Positions 34,023 through 45,410 are shown, numbered from the stretch's first letter. The stretch: DNA of 64,000 nt from Streptomyces bluensis (GCF_014650715.1 NZ_BMVM01000003.1:186001-250000); one strand, 5' to 3'. A program made the numbers and translations. Notes: generated from the letters alone by a model not told the origin.

Positions 34023-35858
34023 TCAGCCCAGGCGCTGCACCAGCGCGTGGTACTCGTCCCACAGCTCCTTGGGCGTGTGATCGCCGAAGGTGTTGAGGTG
34101 ATCGGGAACCAGCCCGGCCTCCTCGCGCCACACCTCCTTGTCGACGGTGAGGAGGAAGTCCAGGTCCGCGTCGGACAGGTCGAGTCCGTTCGTGTCGAGG
34201 GCCTCCTTCGTCGGCAGGATGCCGATCGGGGTCTCGACGCCCTCGGCCCGGCCGTCCAGCCGGTCCACGATCCACTTCAGGACGCGGCTGTTCTCACCGA
34301 AGCCCGGCCAGACGAACGTGCCCTCGTCGTTCTTCCGGAACCAGTTGACGTAGTAGATCTTCGGCAGCGCGGCCGGGTCCTTGCCCTTGGCGACGTCGAC
34401 CCAGTGGCCCATGTAGTCGCCCATGTTGTAGCCGCAGAACGGGAGCATCGCGAAGGGGTCGCGCCGCAGCTCGCCGACCTTGCCCTCGGCCGCCGCGGTC
34501 TTCTCCGACGCCACGTTCGCGCCGAGGAACACACCGTGGTTCCAGTCGAAGGACTCCGTGACCAGGGGCACCGCCGTGGCGCGACGGCCACCGAAGAGGA
34601 TCGCCGAGATCGGCACGCCCTTCGGGTCCTCCCACTCGGGCGCGATGATCGGGCACTGCGAGGCCGGGACGGTGAACCGGGCGTTGGGGTGGGCCGCCGG
34701 GGCGTCCGAGGACGGCGTCCAGTCGTTGCCCTTCCAGTCCGTGAGGTGCGCCGGGGTCTCCTCCGTCATGCCCTCCCACCAGATGTCGTTGTCATCGGTG
34801 AGCGCGACGTTCGTGAAGACCGAGTTGCCCCACAGCGTCTTCATCGCGTTGGCGTTGGTGTGTTCGCCGGTGCCGGGCGCGACCCCGAAGAAGCCCGCCT
34901 CGGGGTTGATGGCGTACAGACGCCCGTCCTCGCCGAACCGCATCCAGGCGATGTCGTCGCCGATCGTCTCGACCGTCCAGCCGGAGATCGTCGGCTCCAG
35001 CATGGCGAGGTTCGTCTTGCCGCACGCCGAGGGGAAGGCCGCGGCCACGTACTTCGGCTCGCCGCTGGGCGGGGTGAGCTTGAGGATCAGCATGTGCTCG
35101 GCCAGCCAGCCCTCGTCCCGCGCCATCACGGAGGCGATGCGCAGGGCGTAGCACTTCTTGCCGAGGAGCGCGTTGCCGCCGTAGCCGGAGCCGTACGACC
35201 AGATCTCGCGGGTCTCGGGGAAGTGCGAGATGTACTTGGTGGTGTTGCACGGCCAGGGCACGTCCGCCTGGCCCGGCTCCAGCGGGGCCCCGAGCGTGTG
35301 CACGGCACGCACGAAGAAGCCCTCGGAGCCCAGCTCGTCCAGCACCGGCTGTCCCATACGGGTCATGGTGCGCATGGACACCGCCACGTACGCGGAGTCG
35401 GTGATCTCGACGCCGATCGCGGAGAGGGGCGAGCCCAGCGGGCCCATGCAGAACGGCACGACGTACATCGTCCGCCCCCGCATCGAGCCCCGGAAGATGC
35501 CGCCGTTCCCGTCCCTGCCCTGGAAGATCTCCCGCATCTCGGCGGGGGCCTTCCAGTGGTTGGTCGGGCCGGCGTCCTGCTCGCGCTCGGAGCAGATGAA
35601 CGTACGGTCCTCGACCCGGGCGACATCGGTCGGGTCGGAGGCCGCGTAGTAGGAGTTGGGGCGCTTGATCGGGTCGAGCCTCTTGAAGGTGCCCTTTTCG
35701 ACAAGCTCCGCACAGAGCCGGTCGTATTCGGCTTCGGATCCGTCACACCAGACCACGTTGTCCGGTTGCGTCAGTTCGGCTATCTCGTTCACCCACGAGA
35801 CCAGTTCCTGATGGCTGGTGGGGACGGTATTCGGGGGAGCCGCGATGTCGCGCGCCAC
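34023..35858 (-). CDS. pckG: Phosphoenolpyruvate carboxykinase (GTP)
   Basis: 611 residues, normal length for the GTP-using family. It converts oxaloacetate and GTP to PEP, CO2 and GDP, the entry to gluconeogenesis. Visible motifs are [49 protein letters not shown], the P-loop [14 protein letters not shown], the metal/nucleotide region [17 protein letters not shown] and the WFRKN region. The GTG at 35858 is chosen because AGGAG lies seven bases upstream and the family starts at ARDI; the open frame continues to 35945. Confidence 0.95.
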   Translation of the reverse strand: MARDIAAPPNTVPTSHQELVSWVNEIAELTQPDNVVWCDGSEAEYDRLCAELVEKGTFKRLDPIKRPNSYYAASDPTDVARVEDRTFICSEREQDAGPTNHWKAPAEMREIFQGRDGNGGIFRGSMRGRTMYVVPFCMGPLGSPLSAIGVEITDSAYVAVSMRTMTRMGQPVLDELGSEGFFVRAVHTLGAPLEPGQADVPWPCNTTKYISHFPETREIWSYGSGYGGNALLGKKCYALRIASVMARDEGWLAEHMLILKLTPPSGEPKYVAAAFPSACGKTNLAMLEPTISGWTVETIGDDIAWMRFGEDGRLYAINPEAGFFGVAPGTGEHTNANAMKTLWGNSVFTNVALTDDNDIWWEGMTEETPAHLTDWKGNDWTPSSDAPAAHPNARFTVPASQCPIIAPEWEDPKGVPISAILFGGRRATAVPLVTESFDWNHGVFLGANVASEKTAAAEGKVGELRRDPFAMLPFCGYNMGDYMGHWVDVAKGKDPAALPKIYYVNWFRKNDEGTFVWPGFGENSRVLKWIVDRLDGRAEGVETPIGILPTKEALDTNGLDLSDADLDFLLTVDKEVWREEAGLVPDHLNTFGDHTPKELWDEYHALVQRLG

Positions 35859-36176
35859 GATTGCTCCTAAAACGAGGGATTTTTTGGGTGCCCCTTGGGG
35901 GCCGCGGCCCGGATGCTTCACGGTGGGGACCCGCTTGGCGCTCATCCGGTGCCGACCGCACTCATTTGATCATCCGACGCATCCGCGCATATGTCCAGTG
36001 GACCTCACAACTGAGCGACGTGAGCATCACCACTTGGTAGAATTCGCCCACCTGGTTTCGACGCGTCACGGGTACTTCACCGCGGGTATCCCGAATGCGG
36101 GACGCCATGAGAGCATCGCCACTCTTTGACGCCCAACCGGTCAGACTGATACGCCACTTACGACTGCGTAGGTACG
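35859..36176. other. Divergent promoter region pckG/hemolysin III
   Basis: About 320 bases between two divergent genes. No further gene is visible. Part of the pckG leader is T-rich (35879-35886). I could not pick out convincing -35/-10 pairs, but two outward promoters must lie here. Confidence 0.5.
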
Positions 36177-36899
36177 ATGCCGGACATGACTGCGTCCGCC
36201 TCCGACGCGCCCACGGACACACCGGTCGCCGACCGCGGTCCTGCCGCGCTCTCCCCGTCGCATCCCATCAAGCCGAGACTCCGCGGCTGGCTGCACGCGG
36301 GAATGTTCCCGGCCGTGATCGTCGCCGGTCTGGTGCTCACCGCGCTCGCGAGCTCGACGCGCGGACGCATCGCCTGCGGCATCTACGTCCTGACGGCCTG
36401 CCTGCTCTTCGGGGTCAGCGCGCTGTACCACAGGGGCGACTGGAGCCCCCGCATGGACGCCGTCCTGCGCCGCCTGGACCACGCGAACATCTTCCTGATC
36501 ATCGCGGGCACCTACACACCGCTGACCATGCTGCTCCTGCCCGGCGCCAAGGGGCAGTGGCTGCTGTGGGGCATCTGGGGTGCCGCGCTGGCGGGCATCG
36601 TCTTCCGCGTGTTCTGGATCGGGGCCCCACGCTGGCTCTACACCCCCTGCTACATCGCGATGGGCTGGGCCGCCGTCTTCTTCCTCCCCGACTTCCTGCA
36701 CACCGGGGGCATCGCCGTCCTCGTCCTGGTGGTCGTCGGCGGCCTCCTCTACAGCGCGGGAGGCGTGATCTACGGCATCAAGCGCCCGAACCCGTCACCG
36801 CGCTGGTTCGGCTTCCACGAGGTCTTCCACTCCTTCACCCTCGCGGCGTTCGTCGTGCACTACGTCGGCATCTCACTGGTGGCCTATCAGCACGCCTGA
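36177..36899 (+). CDS. Hemolysin III (PAQR-like) membrane protein
   Basis: 240 residues with seven membrane segments. Conserved features of the HlyIII/YqfA family are SALYHRGDWSPRMDAVLRRLDHANIFLIIAGTYTP and the late HEVFHSFTLAAFVVHYVGI, which supply metal-binding histidines. The family is related to eukaryotic PAQR receptors; in bacteria its biochemical role is unsettled despite the name. An ATG at 36186 is an alternative start. It ends at the strong hairpin at 36934. Confidence 0.9.
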   Translation: MPDMTASASDAPTDTPVADRGPAALSPSHPIKPRLRGWLHAGMFPAVIVAGLVLTALASSTRGRIACGIYVLTACLLFGVSALYHRGDWSPRMDAVLRRLDHANIFLIIAGTYTPLTMLLLPGAKGQWLLWGIWGAALAGIVFRVFWIGAPRWLYTPCYIAMGWAAVFFLPDFLHTGGIAVLVLVVVGGLLYSAGGVIYGIKRPNPSPRWFGFHEVFHSFTLAAFVVHYVGISLVAYQHA

Positions 36900-36933
36900 C
36901 CCTCAGACCCCTCCCGGAACAGCCCCTCTCCAG

Positions 36934-36959
36934 TGGCCGCGGCTTCGAAGCCGCGGCCA
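36934..36959 (+). terminator. Perfect 26-bp palindromic terminator
   Basis: A fully palindromic stem: arms TGGCCGCGGCTTC and its reverse complement, meeting at TTCGAA, followed by TTT. It closes the hemolysin III transcript and separates it from the MFS promoter. Confidence 0.8.
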
Positions 36960-36992
36960 TTTCGCATGCCTGGCGCCAGCCACAGGCACGCA

Positions 36993-37025
36993 TTGACACT
37001 CGCCACCTTTTGAGAGTTACTCTCA
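36993..37025 (+). promoter_or_regulatory. MFS promoter with TetR operator
   Basis: TTGACA (36993-36998) and GTTACT (37016-37021) form a -35/-10 pair with a 17-base spacer. The perfect 15-bp palindrome TGAGAGTTACTCTCA (37011-37025) covers the -10 and predicted start site. The MFS ATG at 37030 is only eight bases beyond the -10, so the mRNA may be leaderless. The likely binder is the TetR protein encoded downstream. Confidence 0.65.
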
Positions 37026-37029
37026 TTTC

Positions 37030-38613
37030 ATGCCTACTGTCACTCACGCAGCGGACCAGCGCCGTGATCCCCGTCGCTGGTGGGCCCTCGGCGCCCTGGT
37101 CGCGAGCATGCTCGTGCTCGGCTTCGACATGACGATCCTGAACGTGGCGCTCCCGACGATGGCCGGACAGCTGGGGGCGAGTACCGGCGAACTCCAGTGG
37201 ATCGTGGACGCGTACATCGTGGTGTTCGCGGCGCTGATGCTGCCCGCCGGACTGCTCGGCGACCGCTTCGGGCGGCGCAGGATGCTGATCGCGGGGCTCG
37301 GCGTGTTCCTCGCCGGCGCCCTGTGCGGCACCCTCGTCGACACGCCAGGACCGGTCATCGCCGCCCGCGCCGTGATGGGGGTGGGCGCCGCGCTGGTGAT
37401 CCCGCTCGGACTGTCCGTGCTGCCGTCGATGTTCGCCCCCGAGGAACGCGGCAAGGCGGTCGCCGCCGTCACAGCCTCGATGGCCGCGGGCATGCCGCTC
37501 GGGCCCCTCGTCGGCGGAGTGCTGCTCGACCACTACTGGTGGGGCTCGATCTTCCTGATCAACGTGCCGATGGTCGCGATCGGCATCACCGCCTGCGTCT
37601 TCCTGCTCCCCGAGTCACGCGACCCCTCCTCGCCCAAGGTCGACGTACTGTCCACCGCGTCCAGCGCCCTCGGCCTCGGCGCACTGGTCTTCGGCATCAT
37701 CGAGGCACCCGGGCGCGGCTGGGGCAGCCCTGAGGTCATCGGTTCCTTCGCGCTGTCCGCGGTGCTGCTCGCCGCCCTCGTCGTACGGGAGCGGCGCGCC
37801 GTACGGCCCATGCTCGACATCCGGCTCCTCGGGCACCGGGGCTTCCTGTTCAACACCCTGGCCGCGACGCTCGGCACGTTCGTCTTCTCCGGTCTGCTGT
37901 TCATGCTGCCCACCTACCTTCAGGAGGTCGGCGGCACCGACGCGTTCGGCACCGGGCTGCGGCTGCTGCCGATGATGGGCGGCCTGATGGTGTCCGCGCG
38001 GCTGAGCACACTCCTGGTGGGGCGCGCGGGCCCCCGCCCGGTCGTCACCGCGGGGCTGGCCGTGCTGTGCTTCGCCGCGCTGCTCGGCTCGCGCACCGAG
38101 ACCGGCAGCGGCTACGGGTTCACCGCGCTGTGGCTGACGATCGCGGGCGTGGGCTTCGGTCTCGCGATGGTGCCCGCGATGGACGCCGCGCTCGGCGGTA
38201 TCCCCGCCGAGGAGGCGGGCAGCGGTTCCGGTCTGCTGATGACGCTGCGCCAGGTGGGCGGCGCGATCGGCATCGCGCTGCTCGGCAGCCTGGTCGCCGG
38301 GACCTACGGCGACCGCGTCGACACCGCCCGCCTCCCCGCCGAGGCGGCCGACGCGGCACGCGCCTCACTGACCGGGGCCCACGCGGTCGCCGAACAGCTC
38401 GGACTGCCGGCCCTCGCCCGCTCCGCCGACACCGCGTACGTGGACGGCATGTCCGCGGTCCTCGTCGTCTGCGGCATCGCGGCCCTGGTGGCCGCCCTGC
38501 TGACGGCGGTACTGCTGCCCAACCAGCGACCGGGCGAAGCCCTCGAACCGGCCCCGGCGCCGGACGTCGAGACTCCGGATCTGGCTCCCCGGCAGGCCCA
38601 TGGCCGACAATGA
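37030..38613 (+). CDS. DHA2-family MFS drug exporter
   Basis: 527 residues with about 14 membrane segments, typical of the EmrB/QacA group. Motifs include LGFDMTILNVALPTMAGQL, GDRFGRRRMLI (motif A), RAVMGVGAALVIPLG and GSGSGLLMTLRQVGGAIGIA-like motif C. It would expel toxic organic compounds using the proton gradient. No ribosome binding site is visible, in line with a leaderless mRNA. It overlaps the TetR gene by four bases and is probably repressed by it. Confidence 0.92.
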   Translation: MPTVTHAADQRRDPRRWWALGALVASMLVLGFDMTILNVALPTMAGQLGASTGELQWIVDAYIVVFAALMLPAGLLGDRFGRRRMLIAGLGVFLAGALCGTLVDTPGPVIAARAVMGVGAALVIPLGLSVLPSMFAPEERGKAVAAVTASMAAGMPLGPLVGGVLLDHYWWGSIFLINVPMVAIGITACVFLLPESRDPSSPKVDVLSTASSALGLGALVFGIIEAPGRGWGSPEVIGSFALSAVLLAALVVRERRAVRPMLDIRLLGHRGFLFNTLAATLGTFVFSGLLFMLPTYLQEVGGTDAFGTGLRLLPMMGGLMVSARLSTLLVGRAGPRPVVTAGLAVLCFAALLGSRTETGSGYGFTALWLTIAGVGFGLAMVPAMDAALGGIPAEEAGSGSGLLMTLRQVGGAIGIALLGSLVAGTYGDRVDTARLPAEAADAARASLTGAHAVAEQLGLPALARSADTAYVDGMSAVLVVCGIAALVAALLTAVLLPNQRPGEALEPAPAPDVETPDLAPRQAHGRQ

Positions 38614-39305
38614 ACAACATGACCACGGCACGAACCCCTGTTCCGGACACGGCCCGGCGGCTCCCGGAGGCGGAGCGCCGGCTGAGCCTGCGGGAGCGGA
38701 AGAAGCTCAAGACACGCACCGCGATCAGGGACGCCACCTACCGGCTCATCAAGGAACAGGGGTACGAGGCGACGACCGTCGAGCAGATCGCCGAGGAGGC
38801 CGAGGTCTCTCCCAGCACCGTCTTCCGGTACTTCCCCACCAAGGAGGACATCATCATCACGGACGAGTACGACGTCCTGGTGGAGGACCTGCTGCGGTCG
38901 CGCCCCGCGGACGAACCGGTGCTGGAGTCGGTGCGGTGGGCGATCCGGCAGTCGATGGCCATGCAGGTCGCCGACACTCCGGAGTACGCACAGGAGGAGA
39001 TGAAGCTCCGCACCGGGCTGATGGTGTCGGTGCCCGCGGTGCGTTCCCGCGCCATGGAGAGCATGTCCGTCACGGGCCGCCTGCTGTGCCGGGTGCTCGC
39101 GGACCGCACCGGACGCGACCCGGACGACCTGGAGGTACGGGTCTACGCGATGGGGCTGATGTCCGCCCTCCTCGAAGCGGTGCTCTACTGGGCCGAACGC
39201 GACTACCAGGACGATGTGCTCGACCTGGTCGACCGCACCCTCAGCACCTTCAGCAACCTTGCCCGCCGGTCACCGGACGACGGCCATGACATCCTGACCG
39301 GGTGA
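38610..39305 (+). CDS. TetR-family regulator of the MFS exporter
   Basis: 231 residues from the ATG at 38610 overlapping the MFS stop (ATGA); ATG at 38619 is an alternative. The helix-turn-helix (TRTAIRDATYRLIKEQGYEA, TTVEQIAEEAEVSPSTVFRYFPTKED) is complete; the C-terminal domain binds the inducer. It is co-transcribed with the exporter it probably represses through the palindrome at 37011-37025. The next gene overlaps its end by four bases. Confidence 0.92.
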   Translation: MNNMTTARTPVPDTARRLPEAERRLSLRERKKLKTRTAIRDATYRLIKEQGYEATTVEQIAEEAEVSPSTVFRYFPTKEDIIITDEYDVLVEDLLRSRPADEPVLESVRWAIRQSMAMQVADTPEYAQEEMKLRTGLMVSVPAVRSRAMESMSVTGRLLCRVLADRTGRDPDDLEVRVYAMGLMSALLEAVLYWAERDYQDDVLDLVDRTLSTFSNLARRSPDDGHDILTG

Positions 39306-40027
39306 ACGGACCGGAGATCCACGTCGAGTTCGCCCCCGAGCTGGGACTCTTCCTCCCCCAGGGGCGACGCGAGGGCGCCTCGAAAGTCGTCACCGACGGC
39401 GTCTCGACGCTCGGCCACGTCATCGAGTCACTGGGCGTCCCCCTGACCGAGGTCGGCGCACTGATGGTCGACGGCCGTGAGGTACCGGTCTCCCACGTCC
39501 CCGGGCCGGGCGAGACGGTGGACGTACGGCCCGTCACCCGCCCCCAGCGTGTCCCCGGCGCCCCGCTCCGCTTCCTCCTCGACGTCCACCTCGGCACCCT
39601 CGCCCGCCGCCTGCGCCTCCTCGGCATCGACGCGGCCTACGAGTCCACCGACATCGGCGACCCCGCCCTCGCGGCGTGCTCCGCCGCCGAGCGACGGGTC
39701 ATGCTCAGCCGGGACCGGGGGCTGCTGCGGCGCCGCGAACTGTGGGCCGGGGCGTTCGTGTACAGCACACGCCCGGATGAACAACTCCGGGACGTACTGG
39801 ACCGGTTCGCACCCGAGCTGCGGCCCTGGACGCGGTGCACCGCCTGCAACGGACTCCTCAAGGAGGCGGCGAAGGACGACGTCGTGGACCAGTTGGAGGG
39901 CGGGACGCGGCGGTCGTACGACGTGTTCGCGCAGTGCGAGGAGTGCGGGCGGGCGTACTGGAAGGGCGCCCACCACGATCAGCTGGAGACGATCGTGGTG
40001 CGCGCCCTGGAGGAGTTCGGGAGCTGA
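39302..40027 (+). CDS. Mut7-C RNase-domain protein with ubiquitin-like N-terminus
   Basis: 241 residues. The first 80 resemble a MoaD/ThiS-type beta-grasp (VEFAPELGLFLP...VPGPGETVDVRPV). The rest is the Mut7-C domain, a PIN-like nuclease with acidic residues (FLLDVHLGTLARRLRLLGID, MLSRDRGLLRRR), plus a zinc ribbon made by RCTACNG and CEECGRAYW. Such proteins are predicted RNases; substrate unknown. It starts inside the TetR stop (GTGA), so it is expressed with the exporter operon though no functional link is obvious. Confidence 0.9.
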   Translation: MNGPEIHVEFAPELGLFLPQGRREGASKVVTDGVSTLGHVIESLGVPLTEVGALMVDGREVPVSHVPGPGETVDVRPVTRPQRVPGAPLRFLLDVHLGTLARRLRLLGIDAAYESTDIGDPALAACSAAERRVMLSRDRGLLRRRELWAGAFVYSTRPDEQLRDVLDRFAPELRPWTRCTACNGLLKEAAKDDVVDQLEGGTRRSYDVFAQCEECGRAYWKGAHHDQLETIVVRALEEFGS

Positions 40028-40049
40028 GGCACCCCGCACCCCGGGGACC

Positions 40050-42083
40050 TCACCCGCCCAGCACCGCCCGGAGGCGGTCCGCGTCGGTCGTCGGGGCGTC
40101 GCAGGTGAAGTTGCGGCAGACGTACGCGGTCGGTTCGCCGCCGACGAGCGGACGGTCGGCCAGCAACGGCAGTTCGTCACTGTCCACAGTCCCCACGGCG
40201 ACGACCGCGCCCGGCGCCGTACCGAGAAGTGCCGTGCGGTGCAGGGCTTTTGTGCCCGGATGGCCGGCGGCCGGACCCACGACGGCGACCTCCCGCGGCC
40301 CGTCGAGCAGCGCCTCGGCAGTGGCGAGACCCCACCCGATGAAGCGGGGCGCACGCGGTCCGAGGGCCTTCACCACGCCCAACGCCCGCTCGGCGGCGGT
40401 GCGATGGCGTTCGGAGCCGGTGTGGGCGGCATACCCGAGCAGGGCTCCGGCGGCCGCGCTCCACCCGGACGGGGTGGCGTTGTCGGTGGGGTCCTGGGGC
40501 CGCCGGATGAGCCGTTCGGCGTCGGCTGCCGTGTCGTACAGGGCGCCCGACTCCTCGTCGGTGAACGAGGTCAGCACATGGTCGAGCAGGAACCCGGCGA
40601 ATGCGAGCCAGACGCCCTCTCCGGTGACCGAAGCGAGCGCGAGGAACCCCTCGGCGACATCCGCATAGTCCTCCAGCACGCCTGCGTTGCCCCCGACCTG
40701 CCCGTCCTTGCTGGTCCGGGAGAGCCGCGCGTGGTCGTCCAGATGCACCCGTACGAGGAGATCGGCGGCGGCGACGGCGGCCTCGACCAGATCCGGGCGC
40801 TCGAAGTACGCGCCGGTCTCGGCGAGCGCGGCGACGGCGAGCCCGTTCCAGGCGGCGACCACCTTGTCGTCGCGGCCGGGAGCGGGGCGCGTGGAGCGCG
40901 CGTCGAACAGCCGCCGCCTGATGGACTCGACGCGCTCGGCGTCGAACACCCCCTCGTGCTGCGGAAGCTGGAGCACGGACTGCCCGTGCTCGAAGGTGCC
41001 CTCCTCGGTGACGCCGAAGTAGTGCGCGGCGAGCTGCGCGTCGTCGTCCCCGAGGACCTCGGCGAGCCGGTCCGGGGTCCACACGTAGTAGGCGCCCTCG
41101 ACATGCCTGCCGCTGCCGTCCTCACTGTCGGCGTCGAGCGCGGAGGCGAACCCGCCCTCGTTCGTCCGCAGCTCGCGCACCATGAAGTCGGCGGTCTCCA
41201 GGGCGACCCGGCGGGCGAGCTCGGAGCCGGTGGCGCGCCAGAGATGGGCGTACACGCGGCAGAGCAGCGCATTGTCGTAGAGCATCTTCTCGAAGTGGGG
41301 CACCACCCAGTCCCGGTCGACCGAGTACCGCGCGAACCCGCCCCCGAGCTGGTCGTAGATGCCACCGCGCGCCATGCGCTCGCAGGTGTCCTGCGCCATC
41401 TGCAGGGCACCCTCGGAGCCGGTCCGGGCGTGGTGCCGCAGCAGGAACTCGATGACCATGGAAGGCGGGAACTTGGGCGCCCCGCCGAAGCCTCCGCGGG
41501 AGGCGTCGTACTCCCGGGTGAGCCCCAGCAGCGCCTGCGCGATCTCCTCCTCGCCCGGCACGTCCATGGCGCCGTACTTCAGCTCCCGCGCGGCCAGGTC
41601 CCGCACGATCCTCCCGGCGACCTCGGCGACCTCGTCCCTCCGGTCCGCCCAGGCGGCCCGTACGCCTTCCAGGACCTGCCGGAAGGACGGCATGCCGTGG
41701 CGGGGGGCGGGCGGGAAGTAGGTCCCGAAGTAGAAGGGCTCGGCGTCGGGCGTGAGGAACACGGTCATGGGCCAGCCGCCCTGCCCGGTGGCGGCCTGCA
41801 CGGCCTCCATGTAGACGGCGTCGACGTCGGGGCGCTCTTCCCGGTCGACCTTGATGTTCACGAAGTGCGTGTTGAGGTACTCGGCGGTCCCGGTGTCCTC
41901 GAACGACTCGTGCGCCATGACATGGCACCAGTGACACGAGCTGTACCCGACGCTGAGCAGCACGGGCACGCCCCGCCGCCGCGCCTCCTCGAACGCCTCG
42001 GCCGACCAGGGCCACCAGTCGACGGGGTTCTCGGCGTGCTGGAGGAGATAGGGGGACGTCTCGTGGGCCAGTCGGTTCGCCAT
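40050..42083 (-). CDS. DUF255 thioredoxin-fold protein (YyaL/SSP411-like)
   Basis: 677 residues from the ATG at 42083 ([20 protein letters not shown], the family start). The N-terminal thioredoxin-like domain has the [16 protein letters not shown] motif; the remainder is an alpha/alpha barrel similar to sugar epimerases ([42 protein letters not shown]). The role of this widespread family is unproven; redox or protein-folding roles have been suggested. It is divergent from the STAND ATPase gene. Confidence 0.92.
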   Translation of the reverse strand: MANRLAHETSPYLLQHAENPVDWWPWSAEAFEEARRRGVPVLLSVGYSSCHWCHVMAHESFEDTGTAEYLNTHFVNIKVDREERPDVDAVYMEAVQAATGQGGWPMTVFLTPDAEPFYFGTYFPPAPRHGMPSFRQVLEGVRAAWADRRDEVAEVAGRIVRDLAARELKYGAMDVPGEEEIAQALLGLTREYDASRGGFGGAPKFPPSMVIEFLLRHHARTGSEGALQMAQDTCERMARGGIYDQLGGGFARYSVDRDWVVPHFEKMLYDNALLCRVYAHLWRATGSELARRVALETADFMVRELRTNEGGFASALDADSEDGSGRHVEGAYYVWTPDRLAEVLGDDDAQLAAHYFGVTEEGTFEHGQSVLQLPQHEGVFDAERVESIRRRLFDARSTRPAPGRDDKVVAAWNGLAVAALAETGAYFERPDLVEAAVAAADLLVRVHLDDHARLSRTSKDGQVGGNAGVLEDYADVAEGFLALASVTGEGVWLAFAGFLLDHVLTSFTDEESGALYDTAADAERLIRRPQDPTDNATPSGWSAAAGALLGYAAHTGSERHRTAAERALGVVKALGPRAPRFIGWGLATAEALLDGPREVAVVGPAAGHPGTKALHRTALLGTAPGAVVAVGTVDSDELPLLADRPLVGGEPTAYVCRNFTCDAPTTDADRLRAVLGG

Positions 42084-42197
42084 GGGTTCCATCATTCCCC
42101 AGTACCCCGCCCGCGTTTTCGCGCCCTCTCGCCTCCGCGCTCCTTCCACAGCACACTTGACCGCGAAAGCCGTTGCTGTGAGCGAGGGGGACGTGTC

Positions 42198-45100
42198 ATG
42201 CGGGACGGCCATCGGGTGGAGGCCGAGCGACTGCTGGCGAGGGCCGTGGAGGAGGAGGTCCGGCGGTCGGGCGGCCGTACGGACGGCGGCGTACTGCTCA
42301 CGCGGGCGCGCGCCGCGCTCGACGCCATGGCTCAGGCGGCCGCGGAGGAGTACGAGGCCTACACCCGTGCCCTCGACGAGGCGGAGGCCGGTCAGGTCAC
42401 CTTCGCGCAGCGGTACGCGAAGGAGGGCGCCGGGACCCCCCTGATGGTCGCGGGCGTGGCCGCGGTCGCGGCGGTCGTCGCCGACCTGGCGCTCGGCACG
42501 GGCGCCGGCACCGCCGTCGGCGCCGGCGTCACGGTGGGCGTCGTCGGCGCGGCAGCCACCGTCCTGAAGGTGACCGCCGCCCACGTCCCGGCCGCGCACC
42601 ACCGTGCCGGGGCGCTGGGCCAGCCCGGCGGCCCCGAACAGCTGCGGCTCCAGTGGCTGACCGCCCTGGAGGTGCGCGGTATCCGCCCGTTCCTGGATCA
42701 GCAGCGCGTCCTGAGCGCGAGCACGGGCACCGGCGCGATGAGGGGCGGGCCCCAGCTGCGCGGTGCCGACAAGAGCGCGGCGGCGCGCAGGAGAAGAGTG
42801 CTGGAGCAGTCGTTCGGCCAACTTCCCGACGCGGACGGCCCGTTCGCGGGACGGCGTACGGAGCTGGCCCGGGTCCGGCAGTGGGTGCAGGCCGCGCGGG
42901 CCAGTACCGAGACCCGTTCGACCGTGGTGGTGCTGCACGGCGCCCCCGGTTCGGGCCGTACGACGCTCGCCGTGCGCGCGGCCCACGACCTGAAGGACCA
43001 GTTCCGCGGCGCCTGCGTGGTGGACCTGCGCGGTGACGGCGCGGGAGAGCCGCCGCTGTCCACCCGGGAGGCGCTGCTGCATCTGCTGAACCGTCTCGGC
43101 GCGCCCCGTGAACAACTCCTCTTCCGGGAGCGTTCCTCCCCCGACCAGCAGGTGAAGCGGCTGAGCGAGCTGTACCACCAGCATGTGACGGGCCTGCCGG
43201 TCACGATCATCCTGGACGACGCCTCGGACCCCGAGCAGGTCCGCACCCTCGTCCCCGACCGCTCCGACAGCCTCGTCCTGGTCACCGCCCGCGCCCCTCT
43301 GGATCTGCCCGCCGACCTTCCCGCCCGGGTGCACCAGCTCCCGGTCGAGGCCCTCGACGAGGCGGGCGCGGAGGAACTGCTGGGCGCGGCGGCCGAGGAC
43401 AGGTCGGCGCCGTACGACGCGCAGTCCTGCGAGCGCATACGGGAGCTGTGCGGCGGCCTCCCGCTGGCGCTGCGCGTCGCGGGCTCGTCCCTCGGCACGC
43501 GCACGCCCCCGCAGCTGGCCTCGGACCTGGGCGCGTACGGCCCGGTGGAGCCCGTCGAGCGTGCCCTCTGGCTGCGGTACACCGATCTGCCGGACCCGGC
43601 GCGGCGGCTGCTGCGGCGCCTGGCCCTGGCGGGACGGGCGTCGCTGGGCGCCGCCGCGGCGGCGTCGCTGCTGGCCACGGGCGAGGCGGAGGCCACCCGG
43701 CATCTGACCGTACTCGCCCGCGCGGGCCTGATAGACCATGTACGGGGAGACCGGTACCGCCTCCACGACCTGGTCCGTGTCTTCGCGCAGGCCCGCCTGC
43801 TGGACGAGGAGGAGCCGGCGGAGCGGACGGCGGCCCATGAGCGCCTGATCGTCACGTACGCGGAGCTCGCCGACTCGGTGCTCCGTCTGGTCGACGGCAA
43901 GATGTCGACCCGCTCGGACCGTTTCGGTCCGCACGGCTTCACCTCGCTCGACGAGGCGCTGCGCTGGCTGGACGACGAGTCCAGCTTCATCACGGCCGCG
44001 CTCAGGCACACGGAGGGCGTGAACCAGGCCGCCGTCCTGAACCTGCTGGGCGCCCTGTGCGACTACTGCCTGCTGCGCGGCGACCTGTACCGCCTGGGGG
44101 AGATCAGCGAGCTGGCCCGCGCGGTCGACCAGGGTCTGCTGGTCCGCTCGGTCCAGTGGCGTACGGGCATCGCGGCCCGCCAGCTCGGCGAGCTGGACCA
44201 GGCCCGCACCACCCTGTCCTCCGTCGTCGACCTCTACATGGAGGCGCACCACGACGCGGGCGCGGCCCGCGCCCTGTGCTCCCTCGGCATCACGCTGCAC
44301 CACCAGGGCAACCTGACCGAGGCGGCGGCGAAGCTCCGGGAGGCCCTGGACCTCCAGGCGGCGCCGGAGCTGTCGGTGGACCGGGCCTGGACGATGCACG
44401 CGCTGGGGGCGGTGGAGCGGGACCGGGCGAGGCCGGCGGAGGCCCTGGATCTCCTCACCCGGTCCCTGGTGCTGCACGGCGAGGGCGAGTCCGTGCACGG
44501 CCAGGCGTGGGCACACTTCCAGCTCGGCCAGCTGAAGCTGCGGATGGGTGACGTGCCGGGCGCGGAGGCGGATCTGCGCACGGCCCTGGATCTGTACGGC
44601 CGCACCCGCGACGCCCGCGGTGAGGCGTGGGCCATGACCCAGCTCGCCCGTGCCCGCCTGGTGGCCGGCGACGCGTCCGCCGCGGTCGACGGCCTGCGTC
44701 AGGCGGCGGCCCGCCATCAGGACAACGAGGACGCCCGGGGTGTGGCCTGGTCGATGTACTACCTGGGCCAGGCCCTGGAGGAGACGGGCAACCTGAATCA
44801 GGCGGTACGGGAGCTGGAGCGGTCGCGGACGATGTTCTCGCGCATGCGGGACGTGTACGGGCTCGCCTGCGCCCGCCATCACTCGGCCCGTGTGACCCGC
44901 GACCAGCGGGCCGTACAGACGGGCTCGCTGCGCAATTCGGGTTTCGCCCGTCAGCTCCTGGTCGACGCCCGCGCCGACTTCCAGCGCATCGGCGTGGCCC
45001 ACGGCGAGGCGTGGACCTGCCTGGAGCTGGCGGTGGTCGACGCCGGCAACGCCCGCACACAGCAGGCCCTGTCCCTGTGCGACGACGCGGTGTCGCTCTT

Positions 45101-45404
45101 CGCCTCGTACGGTGATCTCCGGGGCGAGGACTGGGCCAGGTTCCTGAGGTGCACGCTGCTGCCGTACGCGGCGCCGGGCGGCGTCGAGATCGGCACCGCG
45201 GTCGCCCAGGAGGAACTGAACCAGCTGTCCCGCGCCACGCACCCGCTGCGTGACAGCAAGCTCGACGGGTACGTGGACGCGTACCAGCTGCTTCTGGAGC
45301 GCGGGGTCGACCTGGACGCCGGGTGGCGGGCCTGGACCCTGGGGATGGTGCCGGACCGGCACGCCCGCGAGGTCATGGGGGTGCCGGTCGCGGCCCGGAC
45401 GTGA
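42198..45404 (+). CDS. Membrane STAND/NB-ARC ATPase with TPR-like repeats
   Basis: 1068 residues from the ATG at 42198 with GAGGGGGA upstream. Order: helical N-terminus; two hydrophobic segments (81-98 and 105-124); NB-ARC domain with P-loop G248-APGSGRT-T256, Walker B D340-D341 and CGGLPLAL near 415; winged-helix linker ([33 protein letters not shown]); then TPR-like repeats from about 600 to 1000 ([40 protein letters not shown]). R254 replaces the usual P-loop lysine. STAND proteins are signal-driven switches in regulation or defence; the trigger is unknown. Confidence 0.88.
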   Translation: MRDGHRVEAERLLARAVEEEVRRSGGRTDGGVLLTRARAALDAMAQAAAEEYEAYTRALDEAEAGQVTFAQRYAKEGAGTPLMVAGVAAVAAVVADLALGTGAGTAVGAGVTVGVVGAAATVLKVTAAHVPAAHHRAGALGQPGGPEQLRLQWLTALEVRGIRPFLDQQRVLSASTGTGAMRGGPQLRGADKSAAARRRRVLEQSFGQLPDADGPFAGRRTELARVRQWVQAARASTETRSTVVVLHGAPGSGRTTLAVRAAHDLKDQFRGACVVDLRGDGAGEPPLSTREALLHLLNRLGAPREQLLFRERSSPDQQVKRLSELYHQHVTGLPVTIILDDASDPEQVRTLVPDRSDSLVLVTARAPLDLPADLPARVHQLPVEALDEAGAEELLGAAAEDRSAPYDAQSCERIRELCGGLPLALRVAGSSLGTRTPPQLASDLGAYGPVEPVERALWLRYTDLPDPARRLLRRLALAGRASLGAAAAASLLATGEAEATRHLTVLARAGLIDHVRGDRYRLHDLVRVFAQARLLDEEEPAERTAAHERLIVTYAELADSVLRLVDGKMSTRSDRFGPHGFTSLDEALRWLDDESSFITAALRHTEGVNQAAVLNLLGALCDYCLLRGDLYRLGEISELARAVDQGLLVRSVQWRTGIAARQLGELDQARTTLSSVVDLYMEAHHDAGAARALCSLGITLHHQGNLTEAAAKLREALDLQAAPELSVDRAWTMHALGAVERDRARPAEALDLLTRSLVLHGEGESVHGQAWAHFQLGQLKLRMGDVPGAEADLRTALDLYGRTRDARGEAWAMTQLARARLVAGDASAAVDGLRQAAARHQDNEDARGVAWSMYYLGQALEETGNLNQAVRELERSRTMFSRMRDVYGLACARHHSARVTRDQRAVQTGSLRNSGFARQLLVDARADFQRIGVAHGEAWTCLELAVVDAGNARTQQALSLCDDAVSLFASYGDLRGEDWARFLRCTLLPYAAPGGVEIGTAVAQEELNQLSRATHPLRDSKLDGYVDAYQLLLERGVDLDAGWRAWTLGMVPDRHAREVMGVPVAART

Positions 45405-45410
45405 CGGCTG

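Noticed and set aside
42084..45362. N-terminal extension of the DUF255 frame to 1770 residues
   Set aside because: The upstream part is antisense to the STAND ATPase; family members start at MANRL (42083).
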